A stretch of 64,000 nucleotides of DNA, taken from NCBI GenBank assembly GCA_026120185.1, contig JANUWF010000008.1, positions 4,278,001-4,342,000 of the forward strand. Reading direction: 5' to 3'. Source of the DNA: Voacanga thouarsii. Its lineage: Eukaryota > Streptophyta > Magnoliopsida > Gentianales > Apocynaceae. Positions 49,218 to 61,218 of the stretch are shown here, piece after piece (position 1 is the first letter of the stretch; the number at the start of each line of letters is the position of its first letter). The notes beneath the pieces are model-generated. The model had not been told where the DNA came from. It worked only from the letters and a program-made list of their open reading frames with translations, and did no database searches. Position numbers and translations under genes: made by a program.

Positions 49218-50189
49218 AGTGTCATTGGGGTTCAACAATGTCCAAGAAGCATAAAGGAGATTTCCATAAGCACAAGCCCTAAATCTAGAGGGTTGTCAAG
49301 AGATATATAGATGCCAAAAGGCAGGCCAAAAGGAGCTCAAAGTGTTACACAACTCATATAGAGGGCTAAGGATATCCATAGCAACAAGGAGGAAATCAAG
49401 GAGATTAAGAAATGAGTGTAGAAATAGGGGATGTGCGGCCTAGGTGCATAGGCGTGCACCAAGCCATGCAAATAGCAGAAGAAATTACTTCCAGCATCTT
49501 GGATGTACGGCCAAATGCATGGCCTAGCCATGCACCAAGTATGCCATTGTGCACGCAAATGCACAGTCGTGCATGGCCAATTTTGAAATGCCCAACTCTA
49601 GTATAGTTGTGCAACACCCTTGAAGGTACTACAATATTTGTTTTATGTTAGTTCTAGTTCCTTTTTAATTTCTACGAATTGTAATGTATTTTGAGGCTAA
49701 CAAACTTATTTTTAGGCCTCTACTTGACTAAGTATGCAACCTTAACGTAGCTTAGGGATATATATATATATCCCATTATAATACTCATTGTAATAGATTG
49801 GATATTTTGATGAATTGAAAACACTCCTTAAGAGTTATTCTTAAGTTTTTCCTTTGAATGTCAAGACTAGTTCATAGGATTTAATCCTTGCCTTTGAATG
49901 AGTCCCCAAACTTCATTACGGATAGATTAAACTTGCTTATCCAAAAAGGGTCCTGGGATTGTTTTCTTTTAAGGTTCTTAAGTAGAAATTGGTTTGGTCA
50001 CCTAGATCTATCTTTAATTTGTTTTGTATTCTTAGTTGATTCAAAGGTTATTGGGAGGGATTTGGTAGATTTGATTTCTATTTTTAATGTTCTAGGTTCT
50101 CTAGTTTGGCCTAGGGTATTAGTATTTAAACTAAATGTTTGTTTCTTCACCAAAAAATCACTATTTTAGGTCTCAACTTGAGTCTTATA
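49218..50189 (+). repeat. Gypsy-B 5' LTR, part 2 of 3
   Basis: Starts right after Copia-2. 49420-49620 has several alternating TGCA words (GTGCATAGGCGTGCACC and similar). A TATATATATATCCC stretch lies at 49760-49775. No coding sequence. It ends with TTATA, the TSD of the long solo LTR. Confidence 0.65.
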
Positions 50190-50255
50190 TGTGAAACCCC
50201 ACCTAAAGCCAACTCTAGAGTAAGGGGGTCGGGATGCATATCATATTACTTTGCA

Positions 50256-50258
<3 letters not shown>

Positions 50259-50304
<46 letters not shown>
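50259..50304. repeat. (AT)n microsatellite
   Basis: About 23 AT units near the start of solo LTR 3. Confidence 0.97.
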
Positions 50305-50306
<2 letters not shown>

Positions 50307-50468
50307 CAATGATTTTATGTGCTTTAGAATTATGATTTATAGGCTAAAAAGCTTAATTGTGCTTATTGAGTATGAAGGGTAAGACGGTAATTTTACTTGA
50401 GGTCAAAATAGGAAGATATCTTGAGGATTAAATAAGAAGAATATTTGGGTAAGAAAATAAGAATAAGA

Positions 50469-50540
50469 GTTGTTGTGGTTTAGTGGTTAGAGCATTGGAA
50501 TTAATTTCTAAGGTCTTGAGTTCAAATCCCATCATTTAAG
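50469..50540 (+). repeat. tRNA-like block, possible SINE head or tRNA pseudogene
   Basis: It has a good A box (TGGTTTAGTGGTTAGAGCAT, 50476-50495) and B box (GAGTTCAAATCCC, 50518-50530) at tRNA-like spacing. A full cloverleaf with paired acceptor ends is not evident, so it is not called a tRNA gene. It sits inside solo LTR 3, between the (AT)n and the TATA-like stretch. Confidence 0.5.
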
Positions 50541-52121
50541 TTTTTGTTATGATTATTTTAATTTAAGGTGAGATTTTCATCTCTTGTATTCCATAGAAAA
50601 AAATTTATATATATAGGAGTGTTGTCCTAGGAGAGACATAAAGGGAATGTCCTAATCCTATCCTTATGTCCTAAAAGAATTCTAGAAGAATTCTTGTCAT
50701 TCTATTACCTCTAGCTTATCCTAACATCTTCACCAATTAAGCTTGTTCAAAATTTATCCATATCCATGTTTTAATTCCAGAAAATTTAGCAAGGATTATT
50801 GGTCTTTGAATTTCGAAAATGGCTCTTAGAGGTTGGAAATTTGACTGAAAATAGGGAAGGAGTTAAGGAAGGTTCCCAAGGGAAATTAATCTCTATAGTT
50901 GAACCTTTAAACTCTACTCCATAGTGTTCATCTTCTCCGTGAAAGAAATCTGAAATTTTTCCAAATTCTTGAGCAACCTAACCTTCGAAAATCTCAGCCA
51001 TCTTTCTCACTCAATTGCTGCTAGAAAAATGGCCAATTTATTCAGCTTGAAGACTGAAATTCTTGTGCAAAAATCGGACTGCACAAAACTACACAAACCA
51101 GAAAAAAATTCTAGGCAGTTTCACAGCATAGCAGGCCGAGATCAAAGCTGTTTCTTCTACCTTCAAACCAGTAAATTACCTCTGCTTTTCCTCCATACAA
51201 AAGGCTGGAAACCAGCCTTAAAGGACCCTCAAACACCTCTCAAAACCCTCTACAAATCGGCTGGAACATTGCAGAAAACTGCATAGCAAATTCCAGCAAC
51301 CAATTCGAAACATAACCAGAAAAAAATTCCAGCCTTGTTCCTTTCAAGCCTTGGATGAAAACCTCCTCAAAACCTCTATAAGTTAACCTTTGTTCAGCCA
51401 TGAACTGAACTCCATTACCCCCTCCACTGAGCTTGCACAACTAGACTTCATAGCCACTCTTCAAATTTCTCCTACAATCACTCCAATCAAACTTCCATTT
51501 GAATTCCAAAATTTCCAGCATTTACTCCATGAAAACACCCTTGGATTAAGCTTCATAACTAGAAATCCTCCCACCATTGAACTCAGAAATTTGACCAGCC
51601 TTATAGCTCCCTCAACCCTCATTCAATTCAGCAAAACACAGCAAACCAGTCGACCATCTGCAGCTCCAAGAAACCTCCATCAATCAAACACTATTACCAT
51701 ATCTTTTACCTTAAAACACTCCTTAAATTTCTCCATTTGAATTTCAAACAACCAAATTTTTATCTCCTCTCTAATCTAAAAATCAAAATCCCAGAACTCT
51801 CTCAATCATTCGGCCAGCCCCTTCAAAAATTCGTCCTGCATTTTCTCTCTAATCCTCTCCATTTTCACCAAGAACACCACTACCTTTCTTCAAGCCAAAG
51901 ACCATTCTAAAAACCTCCAATCCCTCCCAAAAACTCCAGAACACGCCTACATACTCCCTAGAGTCCATTTCTGGATTTTATAACATCAAATCTTGAAAAC
52001 AAAAATTGAGAATCGGATCAAAACCAGAATTTTCCTTGAAATCTCAGGAACATCATCAAGGTAACCAAGAACAACTTTTGTTCATCTTCTTCCCTTCAAT
52101 CTTTAACATATCATACTAATG

Positions 52122-52132
52122 TTCTCTCTCTC

Positions 52133-52225
<93 letters not shown>
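52122..52225. repeat. (TC)n microsatellite, about 50 units
   Basis: Nearly pure TC (one CAC break) in solo LTR 3. The Ser-Leu ORF over it is an artefact. Confidence 0.97.
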
Positions 52226-52228
<3 letters not shown>

Positions 52229-52430
52229 ATGGCTGCTACAACCATGGCCATTTCATTTCTCCTCTCTTGGACAATTCAAGACTCTCAAACGCGTGGATCT
52301 TCTTAAATCTTCATCGAGATAGTCATCAACCAAGTATTTCTGTTTAACCTTTCTTTTGAATTCTGGATTCATGTCTCTTGATTGTTGATAGGAAGGATAG
52401 AATATGAATGGGGGATTAAGTATATGCATA

Positions 52431-52702
52431 TGTATGAAGGAGTTGAGATTAGAGCATGAGAATGATTGATCATGGTTAAGCTTTATGAATTTCCTTGTGG
52501 ATCGATGCATGTTCATCATGTCTTAAGAAATTATGAATGTTTAAGTATGCTAGAATGTTATGCTAAAATATGTATGAAGGAGTTGAGATTAGAGCATGAG
52601 AATGATTAATCATGGTTAAGCTTTATGAATTTCCTTGTGGATCGATGCATGTTCATCATGTCTTAAGAAATTATGAATGTTTAAGTATGCTAAAATGCTA
52701 TG
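52431..52702 (+). repeat. 140-bp direct tandem duplication
   Basis: TGTATGAAGGAGTTGAGATT starts at 52431 and again at 52571. The two copies differ by very few bases (GATTGATC/GATTAATC and around the 3' end), so the duplication is recent. Confidence 0.92.
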
Positions 52703-54664
52703 TCACCTTTGGTGAATAGGATATTATGTTCTTATTTTCATTGAAGTCATGAGTATGATTATGCTTAGTAGGGATTTGATCATGTGATAGTAGGTATGGA
52801 TTTATGCCTTTGTTCATGAATAGAATAGTTTGTTGATTGATGTTGGAATATATGCTCATGAATCATGTTAGCAATAGGAAAATTATGATCATGACCTTAT
52901 TGATCCTAGATTATTTTGATTAGCAAATTTTATTTCCCCAATTAAAATTATTACTATGTTTTTCTCCCAAGATTTCGAAATTCTTAGAAAGTTTTGAAAT
53001 AGGAATATTCAATGAAATAGTGATATTTTACTAGTCAAATAAATGACATCTTTTATTAAAAATAATATATATGAAACCTTTTATACAAATAAGTAAAATA
53101 TTAATGACCTTGTAGACCATATATTCATAAATACTATTTAGATTTATTTGTTATCTATTAATCGAACTTGATAAAATTTATTTATTATTAATTATTTACT
53201 ATGTATCAATTAAGAGATTAGTAATAATTTAATATTTATTTTAAAAATACTATTTAAGAATGACCATTTATTAATATCATCTAGAACTTAGGATTCTTCA
53301 ACAATTAAACCCTAGGTTATTTATTAATAACAACACTCAAGATTTATTATTTGAACCTATAACTTATTAGTAATTATTTTACAACCCCTAATTATTTTAA
53401 TTTATCAAGCTAGTCTTATTTTATAAAACCATTCATCATCTAGCCTTAAAGCTTAGGACATTAGGGTCATGATTGTAATAAGTTGAACCAGGATTATTTA
53501 TGTAAGCGAATATAGCTTGAGTATAATCTTATGACTTGTGCTTACCCCAGGTGGAGTTAGGTCAGCTTTGGAAGATTCTTGAGTTTGATCAAGTAAAGGA
53601 TCAAGTAAGCCTCTGCATAAACTTATTTGAAGACAAAAGATTTCTATGGCAAGCCAAACCCGATGTGTATGAACACTTATTTTGTAAATGCAGTTAAGGA
53701 CTGTTTCATTTCTTGTTTTAGTTAAACAAATCATTTGAAAATCAAACAAGCAGTTTTGCACAAACACTAAACTCTTTCTAAAAACCAACTTTGACAAGAA
53801 TTTTAGAAACCCTTAATTGCTATTTTCAAATAAAGCAATGTATTATCAGTTTTTCCCAAGTGGGACAATCATCGTTGAGTACTCAATAAGGGTAGACTAC
53901 TAGAACTAGTCTTTGAAGGGTTAGGGTAAGTTTCTCAGTAGGTGGCCACCTCTGAGGAGTGAGTCCTTCCCGAATAGGATGCCAGTCCAGTAGGTCATGC
54001 CGATCCAAGCTAGCAAGTTTCAGTCATGTGGACTATGTGTTTTTGGAGTGGACAACCGGTAAGTTTGGGTGTAGAGAATGAGGAGTATCTCACCCGGTAA
54101 GCCGATCACCTACCTTTTGTCAGTTTGTACAAAGTGTGGCATTCTGACCGTTATATGGTTATGGGGCCCAACATGTGGTAACCCATGACTACCCATTTGA
54201 GTGGTTGTATTTATTGTGCACATGTATGGTTTGAAAAGCAAAACGACACTCTTTATTTTTAACCTTATTTATTGCTTGCCAACACTTTCTCTTATACAAT
54301 TTTTACAGCTTGTATACATGAACTGTTTTACTTGAAATACTCAAAGCACACACGGGCTTATTGAGATTTTTATCTCATCACCTTTTATGCCATGTTTTCA
54401 GGTCGATCCTGCTGTGAAGATGAGTAGTTAGATTTGTTGCCTGCTTTGAAGACTTTATGTTATTTATTTTTTGTGTTATTTTGAGAGATAATAGTAATCA
54501 ATTTATTTTGGATTTGTTCCTAAATTTTTGGGTTGTAATAAGTTCAATTTTAAAGTATTGTCTTTTTTTTTTTTTTTGTGACCTAGTTATAAAGACCCAT
54601 TGTCCTTTGGACGGGGCGACATCCCCGGCCCTATTGGGCCTAGGTAGTGGGGTGTTACATTATA

Positions 54665-54724
54665 ATTTTCCCCAAAATTAGCTACAAAATTCACATGAAA
54701 ATACTCCCCAAAGAGCTCACATCA
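54665..54724 (+). repeat. Gypsy-B 5' LTR, part 3 of 3
   Basis: 60 bases from the TSD to the closing ACATCA, then three bases (AAG), then the primer-binding site. Confidence 0.6.
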
Positions 54725-54728
54725 AAGT

Positions 54729-54740
54729 TGGTATCAGAGT
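54729..54740 (+). promoter_or_regulatory. Primer-binding site of Gypsy-B
   Basis: TGGTATCAGAGT, initiator-Met type with the last base changed. Confidence 0.75.
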
Positions 54741-55534
54741 AAGGGGAGTTTTGATTCTTATCAAAACTTGAAGACAACAAAGAAAGCTCCAAAAATAGTT
54801 GATCCCGTCACTCAAATTTGTGCTTCAAAAAGGTCAAATTTTCTTTTAGTTTTCTTGTGATTTATGTGAACTTATGCCTGGTTGTAGTATAAATATTGGG
54901 ATTGAAAATTTCTTGTATTTGTTAATTATTAGGGCTAGGTTTGGATAAAACTTATGTTATATCATGAGTTCTAAAAATTTCTTACAAGGTATTTGATATT
55001 TTGTTTGAGTGAATTTATGACTTGAAATTGTGACTAAAACTTTTGTCAACACCTACTATAATTGTTTGTCTATTAATTTCAAATATATTGGGGACATTGC
55101 TTGTCCAATTGAGATTGTCCTAACTGTGGAATTCTTTTTTTTTTTTGTTCATGAATGCAATGTTCCTTGAATTTCTAGTACTTCATTGTAAATCTTATTA
55201 AGTCTTGTCCATTATCCCATCCTTTAGTGAAATTATTGAGCTTCTTAAATTCATTGATTCTTGATATAAACTCTCTGAGGCTTGTTGTTGGTCAATCACC
55301 CACCTAAGTTGAGTTGGTTATCTTTAGAGGGTTAGTGGACTTATCAAATGTTTGGACTAATTTTGAAGCAATTAGGGAGACTTTGTGGGAAGAACTTATT
55401 GAGCACTTGAGTGAATTGAAAAAAGCAAGAGGGTGAGCCTATTTTTATAAGAGCCAAAAATAGCTAAACACAAGGGTTGAGCATATACATGTGAAGGAGT
55501 GCTAGTAAGGAAATTACTTCTTCTATCCAACAAA
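54741..55534 (+). other. Leader of Gypsy-B
   Basis: About 800 bases, AT-rich, no ORF of note; T-run at 55137-55146. Confidence 0.65.
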
Positions 55535-56764
55535 ATGTTCCAAGATTCATTTACTATTCAAGCCACCTTTGAAGCTCTTCATGCAAAAATGGATCAGATG
55601 AGGAGAGATATAACGAAGTTACAAAGCAACTAAGGCCAAGCCTCAACTATTGCATAAAGAAGGGGATATAGAGAGAAAGATAGCTCTAGGATGAGAGAAG
55701 AGAACAATGCCACACTTCCATTGTGTGAACAACAAGAGGAGGGTTGGGATGAATATTCCTTGGGAGGCTATTCGCTAACACCATTAAGGGGAGGTAGGCA
55801 TGGTTTGAGAGGAGGAAGAGGTAGAATTCTTGGAGACATAAAGGGCAAAATGTGAAGGAACTTAAGAGAGGGAGAGAGAGAGAGAGAGAGAAAGTTAGAG
55901 ATGGTGGGAGATTGGGATGATGGAGATCATGTAGAGGTCTATGGGATACAAAACCAATGGAATGGGAATAGAATGAGGAGAAGAGAGGATAAAGAGGATG
56001 ATAGAGGGTTGAGTCATATAAAAATAAAGGCACCCCTTTTCTAAGGCAAAAGTGGCCCTGAGACTTATTTTGAATAGGAAAGAAAGATGAAGATATTATT
56101 TGAGTGCCATGAATATAGGGAGCGAACCAAGATTAAATTGGCCATTTCAAGCTTTTTTTAGTATGCTTTAGTGTTGTTGGACTAAGTAGCATTATAAAAA
56201 AAGAGAATGGGAAAACAATTATTTCTACTTGAGAATTATTGAAGAACTTGATAAGAGGTAGATTTGTACCCCTACACTATTACAAAAACTTTGCCAAAAG
56301 TTGCACATGCTTAGACTAGGGAATAAAAGTATAAAGGATTTTTATAAAGTGTTGGATGTGACCTGATAAGGGGCAACCTTGTTGAAGATGTGAGAGCTAC
56401 CAAAGCAAGGTTTTTGAGTGGTTTGAATAAGGACATAGCTAACGTGATCGAGCTTCATTCTTATGAGATGTTAGAGGAGATGATGCATATGGCCATAAAA
56501 ATTGAGGGACAACTCAAATGGAAGTCTCATTCCAAAGAAACCATATATACTAATCCCTTTTTTAATCACCAACCAAAAGCGAGGGAGAAACCACCAAGAG
56601 TCCTAAAAGCCTAGAGAGAAGTGGGCAAAAGAAAAATCTAGAGAAGAGTGGGCTATAAAAAAGGGCAAATGAGTTGAAAAACCTCCAAGAACTAGGGACA
56701 TCAAATGCTTCAAATGCTTAGGATATGGGCACACCTCATATGAGTGTCTAACAAAAAACAATTG
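55535..56764 (+). pseudogene. Gypsy gag with zinc knuckle (Gypsy-B)
   Basis: ATG at 55535. After a coiled start (TFEALHAKMDQMRRDITKLQ) and a Glu/Arg-rich linker with (GA)n at 55870-55892, the Retrotrans_gag part appears as KIKAPLF, ETYFE, LFECHEYRERTKIKLA and, in 56390-56614, ARFLSGLNKDIANVIELHSY. A CCHC knuckle CFKCLGYGHTSYEC lies at about 56708-56750. Stops interrupt many segments. The layout is that of a chromovirus-like plant gypsy gag. Confidence 0.82.
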
Positions 56765-57091
56765 ATGTTTACCAATACCCAAAGTGAAGTTTCTTTCGAA
56801 GAAGAGGAGGGCGATGTTAAGAAGAAAAAAGAGGTCAAAATGGTGATGATGATTCTAGTGATGAAAAAGTTGTTGTGCCACCACTTTATCCATTAGCCAG
56901 TGTTGCTATTAAGGATATGGGTGTTTGTGATGTAGAAGATGTTTGTGGAGAAGAAGTGAAGGGAAGCTTACAAAGAAACAATTTAGTTTACTCCCATGAC
57001 CATATGTTGTTATCATTGATGAAGGGAGCTTTACAAATTTTTTGAGTGCTAATCTTGTGGAAGAATTAGGCTTATATATGATGAAACATCC

Positions 57092-57560
57092 CACTACTAA
57101 AAGAAACCGTTGTATTTGATAACTAAGCCATCGTCTTTGCCAAATACAATGGATAAACGATGGTTCCATGACCGTCATATAAAGTCTGGTCATTATTCAA
57201 CAACAGCAACCAAACTGTCGTATTTACCTAATACGATACCCTAATACGATGGTTCTACAAAAGCGTCGTATTTAATTATTGCGGAAGGCTTAAAGACACA
57301 ATTAGGCAAATCGTTGTAATACCTAAGAAAACTGTCGCATTTGTTAAACAAATACAACGGTCTAAACCATCGTATTTGCTTATCTTATCAAATGCGACGG
57401 TCACAAACCGTCATATTTGCTTATCAATGTGATGGTTACAAACTGTTATATTTGATAACAAATACGACGGTTTTGTGACCGTCGTATTTGGTTAATCAAA
57501 TGCGACATTATTTGCTTTTCACAAATGCGACGGTTCTAGCCGTCGTATTTGATTAATATT
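57092..57560. repeat. CACTA left subterminal repeat array
   Basis: About 18 words of the type (A)AATACGACGGTT or its complement, often as close inverted pairs such as 57462-57489 and 57527-57550. Confidence 0.85.
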
Positions 57561-60411
57561 TTTTTATAAAAAAAATGGTTGCTTGGTATTTAGGCCTATC
57601 CACCTACACTTTCAAACCAAATACAGTCCGTTCAACTCATTCAACATCAATCATAATAAAACACAATTTGCTTAATGCCAAACAAATCAAAATCAATCTT
57701 TTGAACATTGAAATCATAAATAATCCATAAACTTCACAAGAGTAGTAATACTACATATATAACAAGTGATCACCCATGGGAAGTGATCAGCCATCACTTA
57801 CGGGGATCCATTAATGAAATATAAAAATAATTCTCTTACCTTACTAAGGCTCTTTCGAACCGTCAAAGAAACAAATGTATCTTTAACCTGTGACATATAT
57901 CAAATGCTACATAATTAGTCAAACAAAGAATAAAACTAAGAAGAAAAAAATAACAGTTTTTCAATAATGAAGTCCAAAATCATTCATGTCAAAGTGACTT
58001 AAAATAGTTTTTCAAAGAATTTCCAAATAGTTTTATTTACGTCAAATAAACTACTTAATTAGTTTTATTTTTCATTTATGTCAAATAGATATTCTTCCAA
58101 TAGATATTTTTACCTTGTCAATGTCAATTTTATATGTAGTGACATAAGGGTATTTCTCACTTATCTATCCAATGATAGGTGATATAAACTTACCTAGAAA
58201 AAATAAAAATGTTATTACTCAATTTTAATAAAAAACAAAAGATAGCACAAACAGCTTTCTGTAATAAAGGAATTACAAAAAACAGAAAGGGGGAAAAACC
58301 ACAAATTTTATGTCCATACCTTCAGCTTGAAGGAGCAACTCATTAAGCTGCTTTTTAGTCTCAATTAAAACAATCTTTGATTGACCTACAACCCTGAGTA
58401 AGTTCGGCATAAATAGGCATGCATCCTATTAAAGGTACCATCTCAAAGAATAAATCAATTACAAAAAAATTGAGAAATCCACTTAATGCATAAGTTGGAC
58501 AAAAGAATATGCTACCTTAGTATATACAGCAATTACTTTGAAACTTTAGTTATTAAGAATTATGATATAATTGTACTTGCAAACTACATATCTTAACCAT
58601 AATACCACCAGCAGGGGAATTATCATTTAGAAGCCCAATAAATAGAAAACAGTAGTGTAAAAAAGATACATTTCGAGAATTCTAAAGCCTCAGACTACCA
58701 ATTCTAGATTGTACTTTTCTTTTGGTACTCAAGGCTTAATATTTTAGGGGCCCGAATGATTCCTAAGGCTCCAATGCCAAATCCAAATTTCTTTGTTTGA
58801 AGAACAATGCAGTCAGGTGGTTCAAATTCTAATATTTGATAAAAGAATCATAAATAAATAAAAAAATTGAAAGCAACCTACTCTCATTATTCAAGAATAG
58901 GTCAAATATTTGCAATCAAATTTATTTTTCCAAGCATGACTAGGGTTCTAGAGGAATGACCAAATGAGACAGGCACAAGTAGTTGTCTCTGGAAAAAGAA
59001 GCTGCTGTAATAGACAGCAAAACTCAGGCAATGCTAAGCTAAGTGTGGTTTACTTTTTCAAATACTATAAACCTTTCACCATGAATATAGATAATTGTTT
59101 CCTTAGTTCATATATATGGAGAGGAAAGGTGAAAAGAAGCAGTAAGATCCCAAAGCCAGACGTTATAGTACAAATAAGGGAAGAACTCCCCATCTATGGA
59201 AATCCCCCCTTACTCCAATGTGGGATTTCCGTAGATGGGGAAGATCCACCCCCTTTTGAACTTGGGACCATCAAAATAATTCAATTAGTTTCTGAAGAGC
59301 AGTAAGAGTACAAATCCAAAAAATATACAGATGGGAAATATGCATTCTGGGAAACACCTTATCAAGAAACTTAGATAATGTTTTTAGTAATATTTCATAT
59401 CTTAAAACATAGACTTGATCATTAGACTGGCTAGAATAGATGCATAAGGCATGTCATTGCACTGTAATCTAGAATTTCACAATGAGGTAGAAGAACCTGC
59501 AGAGACAAACTTGATAGAGACACTGTTGAAACTCAACAGTGAAATTCAAATTTTCACTAATGTATTGAATGACTTCACCAATATATATATATATATGTAT
59601 ATATATTATGAACATACAAATTGAGAATGTATAATCAAATTAAACTAAAATTTTAATTTTTTACTAACAATAGGAATACTTGTATGAAGAAAGCCACACA
59701 CCTGAGGTAGAGTCAGACAAGAAGTTCTAATGATTGACGAGGATGCTGGAGGGTAAATAAGCAAATATTCTGGGGGTAATTTCGGAGTGGAAGAGTGGTC
59801 TGCACAACTCGTCGAAGAGGATTAAAGTGGGGAAGGCCTTGAAAAATCAAGATGACGGTACTAAACTTTTTGCGACTGAAATCGAGATCCACAGCCGAAG
59901 AAGGCAGTACAGAGCTGGAAAAAACAGTGTTGCGCCGGAGAAACAATCCAGAGCTAAAGTGCTGTGGCTAAGATCAATGAGTGTTGCGACTGAAATCGAA
60001 GAAAATTTGGGAGAAATTCTAATAAAATACCAGATATGACGGCTTCAAAATAATCGTCATATTAAATGATATAATGCGACGTCTAATCCTATTAAATACG
60101 TCTAATATGACAGCTAATGATAAAAATGATTTTTATTTGTTTTTTATTTATATATACATACATATATATATATATATTACTAATATGACAAATAAAATTA
60201 TATAAAGTTTACTTTTACAATAAAAATTATAGATAGGATGTCTATATATATAATTAAATGTAATAATTATGAGATAGTATACTGTACCTAGCTATGTAGA
60301 TATATATACACACACATATGTATGTTTGTAATTAAAAAATTATTTATGTTATATAACATATTAATCTAATACTCACTAACTAATAAGGATATATTATACT
60401 ATATATAAACA

Positions 60412-60442
<31 letters not shown>

Positions 60443-60779
60443 TAACTAATAATTAAAATGAACTTCAAGCTTTTTAATACAAATAGATGAAAACTTAAGA
60501 TGTAAACAAAAATTTATTTGAAAAATCAATGATCTAACCATTACATGTATTTATAAAGTTAAAACAAGTTTAGTGACCAAATTTGAAGGTAATTCGTTTT
60601 ATTTTATTACATTTGTGCAGTAATATCTATAAAATAGAAAGATATCTTAGTATTTACAAATTAATGATCTAGCTATTAAATTTATTGTAATCATTACTAA
60701 AAGTATTGTGACTAAATTTGAAAATAATCAGATAAAATTTAAAATAATTTTGAGGGGTTTTGTTATAATTAAACTAAAA
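57561..60779. other. CACTA interior without recognised gene
   Basis: AT-rich; (AT)n tracts at 59581-59607 and 60412-60436. ORFs of 70 to 113 codons (58964-59305, 59827-60039) have no recognisable product. Confidence 0.6.
59188..59242. repeat. Perfect-looking hairpin inside the CACTA element
   Basis: Arms 59188-59207 and 59223-59242 (20 bases each, TCCCCATCTAYGGAAATCCC) pair with a single G.T wobble around a 15-base loop. Confidence 0.85.
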
Positions 60780-61020
60780 ACGACGGTTATAATAATCGCC
60801 GTATTAGGCCACCTATTGCAACGATTCTGGTAAATCATCTTATTTGTCCTACTCTATTGCGACGGTTCCTGTAAACCGTCGTATTTGGTGAAAAAATACG
60901 ATGGTTTTACTTGAACCATCATATAAACCCTAACGAATACAACGGTTTCCAAACCATTGTATTAGTGAGCCTATTACGACGATATTTTGACCGTCGTATT
61001 TGCCCCCTTTTTTTGTAGTG
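60780..61020. repeat. CACTA right subterminal repeat array
   Basis: About 10 copies of the same words in both orientations; weaker copies at 60035-60115. Confidence 0.85.
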
Positions 61021-61218
61021 AACCCCTATAGGCTACAATAGTTCTATGGTAGTTGGAAGTTGAGAATGAATAAATAAATATTGTTGACAATTGAAAGAGG
61101 GAAGTATCATGATGAGATTATTTGTGATGTTGGTTCTATACAAGCTAGCCATTTGATTTACCATTCTATTATAGGAAGCGTAAAAAAATGAGATCGGGTA
61201 GAAGCAAACGAAGTCAGT

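Larger units (their letters stand above)
50190..54659 (+). mobile_element. Long solo LTR 3 (4,470 bp), TSD TTATA
   Basis: Opens TGTGAAACCCCACC, closes GGGGTGTTACA, flanked by TTATA at 50185-50189 and 54660-54664. Its last 700 bases share blocks with solo LTRs 1 and 2 (GTTGAGTACTCA, GTTATAAAGACCC, GGGGCGACATCCC), so it is a distant member of the same group. A TATATATATAGGAG stretch at 50606-50619 matches the TATA region of the others. It holds a tRNA-like block, two microsatellites and a 140-bp duplication. No internal retrotransposon sequence. Confidence 0.8.
57092..61020 (+). mobile_element. Non-autonomous CACTA (En/Spm-like) DNA transposon, 3,929 bp
   Basis: Ends: CACTACTAAAAGAAACCG at 57092 and, in reverse from 61020, CACTACAAAAAAAGGGG. 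Both subterminal parts hold many copies, in both orientations, of an AA(C/T)CGTCGTATTTG-type word, the hallmark of plant CACTA elements. No transposase is recognisable, so it is non-autonomous. Flanking triplets TCC and AAC do not match, so a 3-bp TSD is not seen. The strand is arbitrary. On the minus strand 59946-59690 looks like a 5' exon region (GC-richer, ending CTCAG/GTGTGTGG), possibly a transcript start or captured sequence. Confidence 0.83.
56765..61218 (+). pseudogene. Gypsy protease (Gypsy-B), split by a CACTA element
   Basis: A charged linker (EEEEGDVKKKK) leads to VIIDEGSFTNFLSANLVEEL at about 57006-57068, the protease site that normally reads DGGS, then KHP before the CACTA end at 57092. 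After 61020 the reading resumes as PYRLQ and a HDEIICDV segment (61021-61160). It fades near 61200, where Gypsy-C begins. No RT follows. Confidence 0.75.

Noticed and set aside
50469..50540. Functional tRNA gene
   Set aside because: Only the A and B boxes are convincing; I cannot pair the acceptor ends or define an anticodon arm.
52119..52322. Ser-Leu repeat ORF
   Set aside because: Translation of the (TC)n microsatellite.
50190..54659. 5' LTR of Gypsy-B itself
   Set aside because: It ends 69 bases before the primer-binding site, has its own TTATA repeats, and the sequence on both sides joins into a different LTR.
55686..56033. 115-codon minus-strand ORF
   Set aside because: Shadow of the GA-rich linker of Gypsy-B gag.
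57092..57560. Short regularly spaced repeats as a CRISPR array
   Set aside because: Repeats occur in both orientations, vary in spacing and sequence, and lie at the end of a CACTA element in a plant genome.
59713..60039. Captured host gene in the CACTA element
   Set aside because: A splice-donor-like CAG/GTGTGTGG and richer GC are suggestive, but no protein family is recognised; kept only as a remark.
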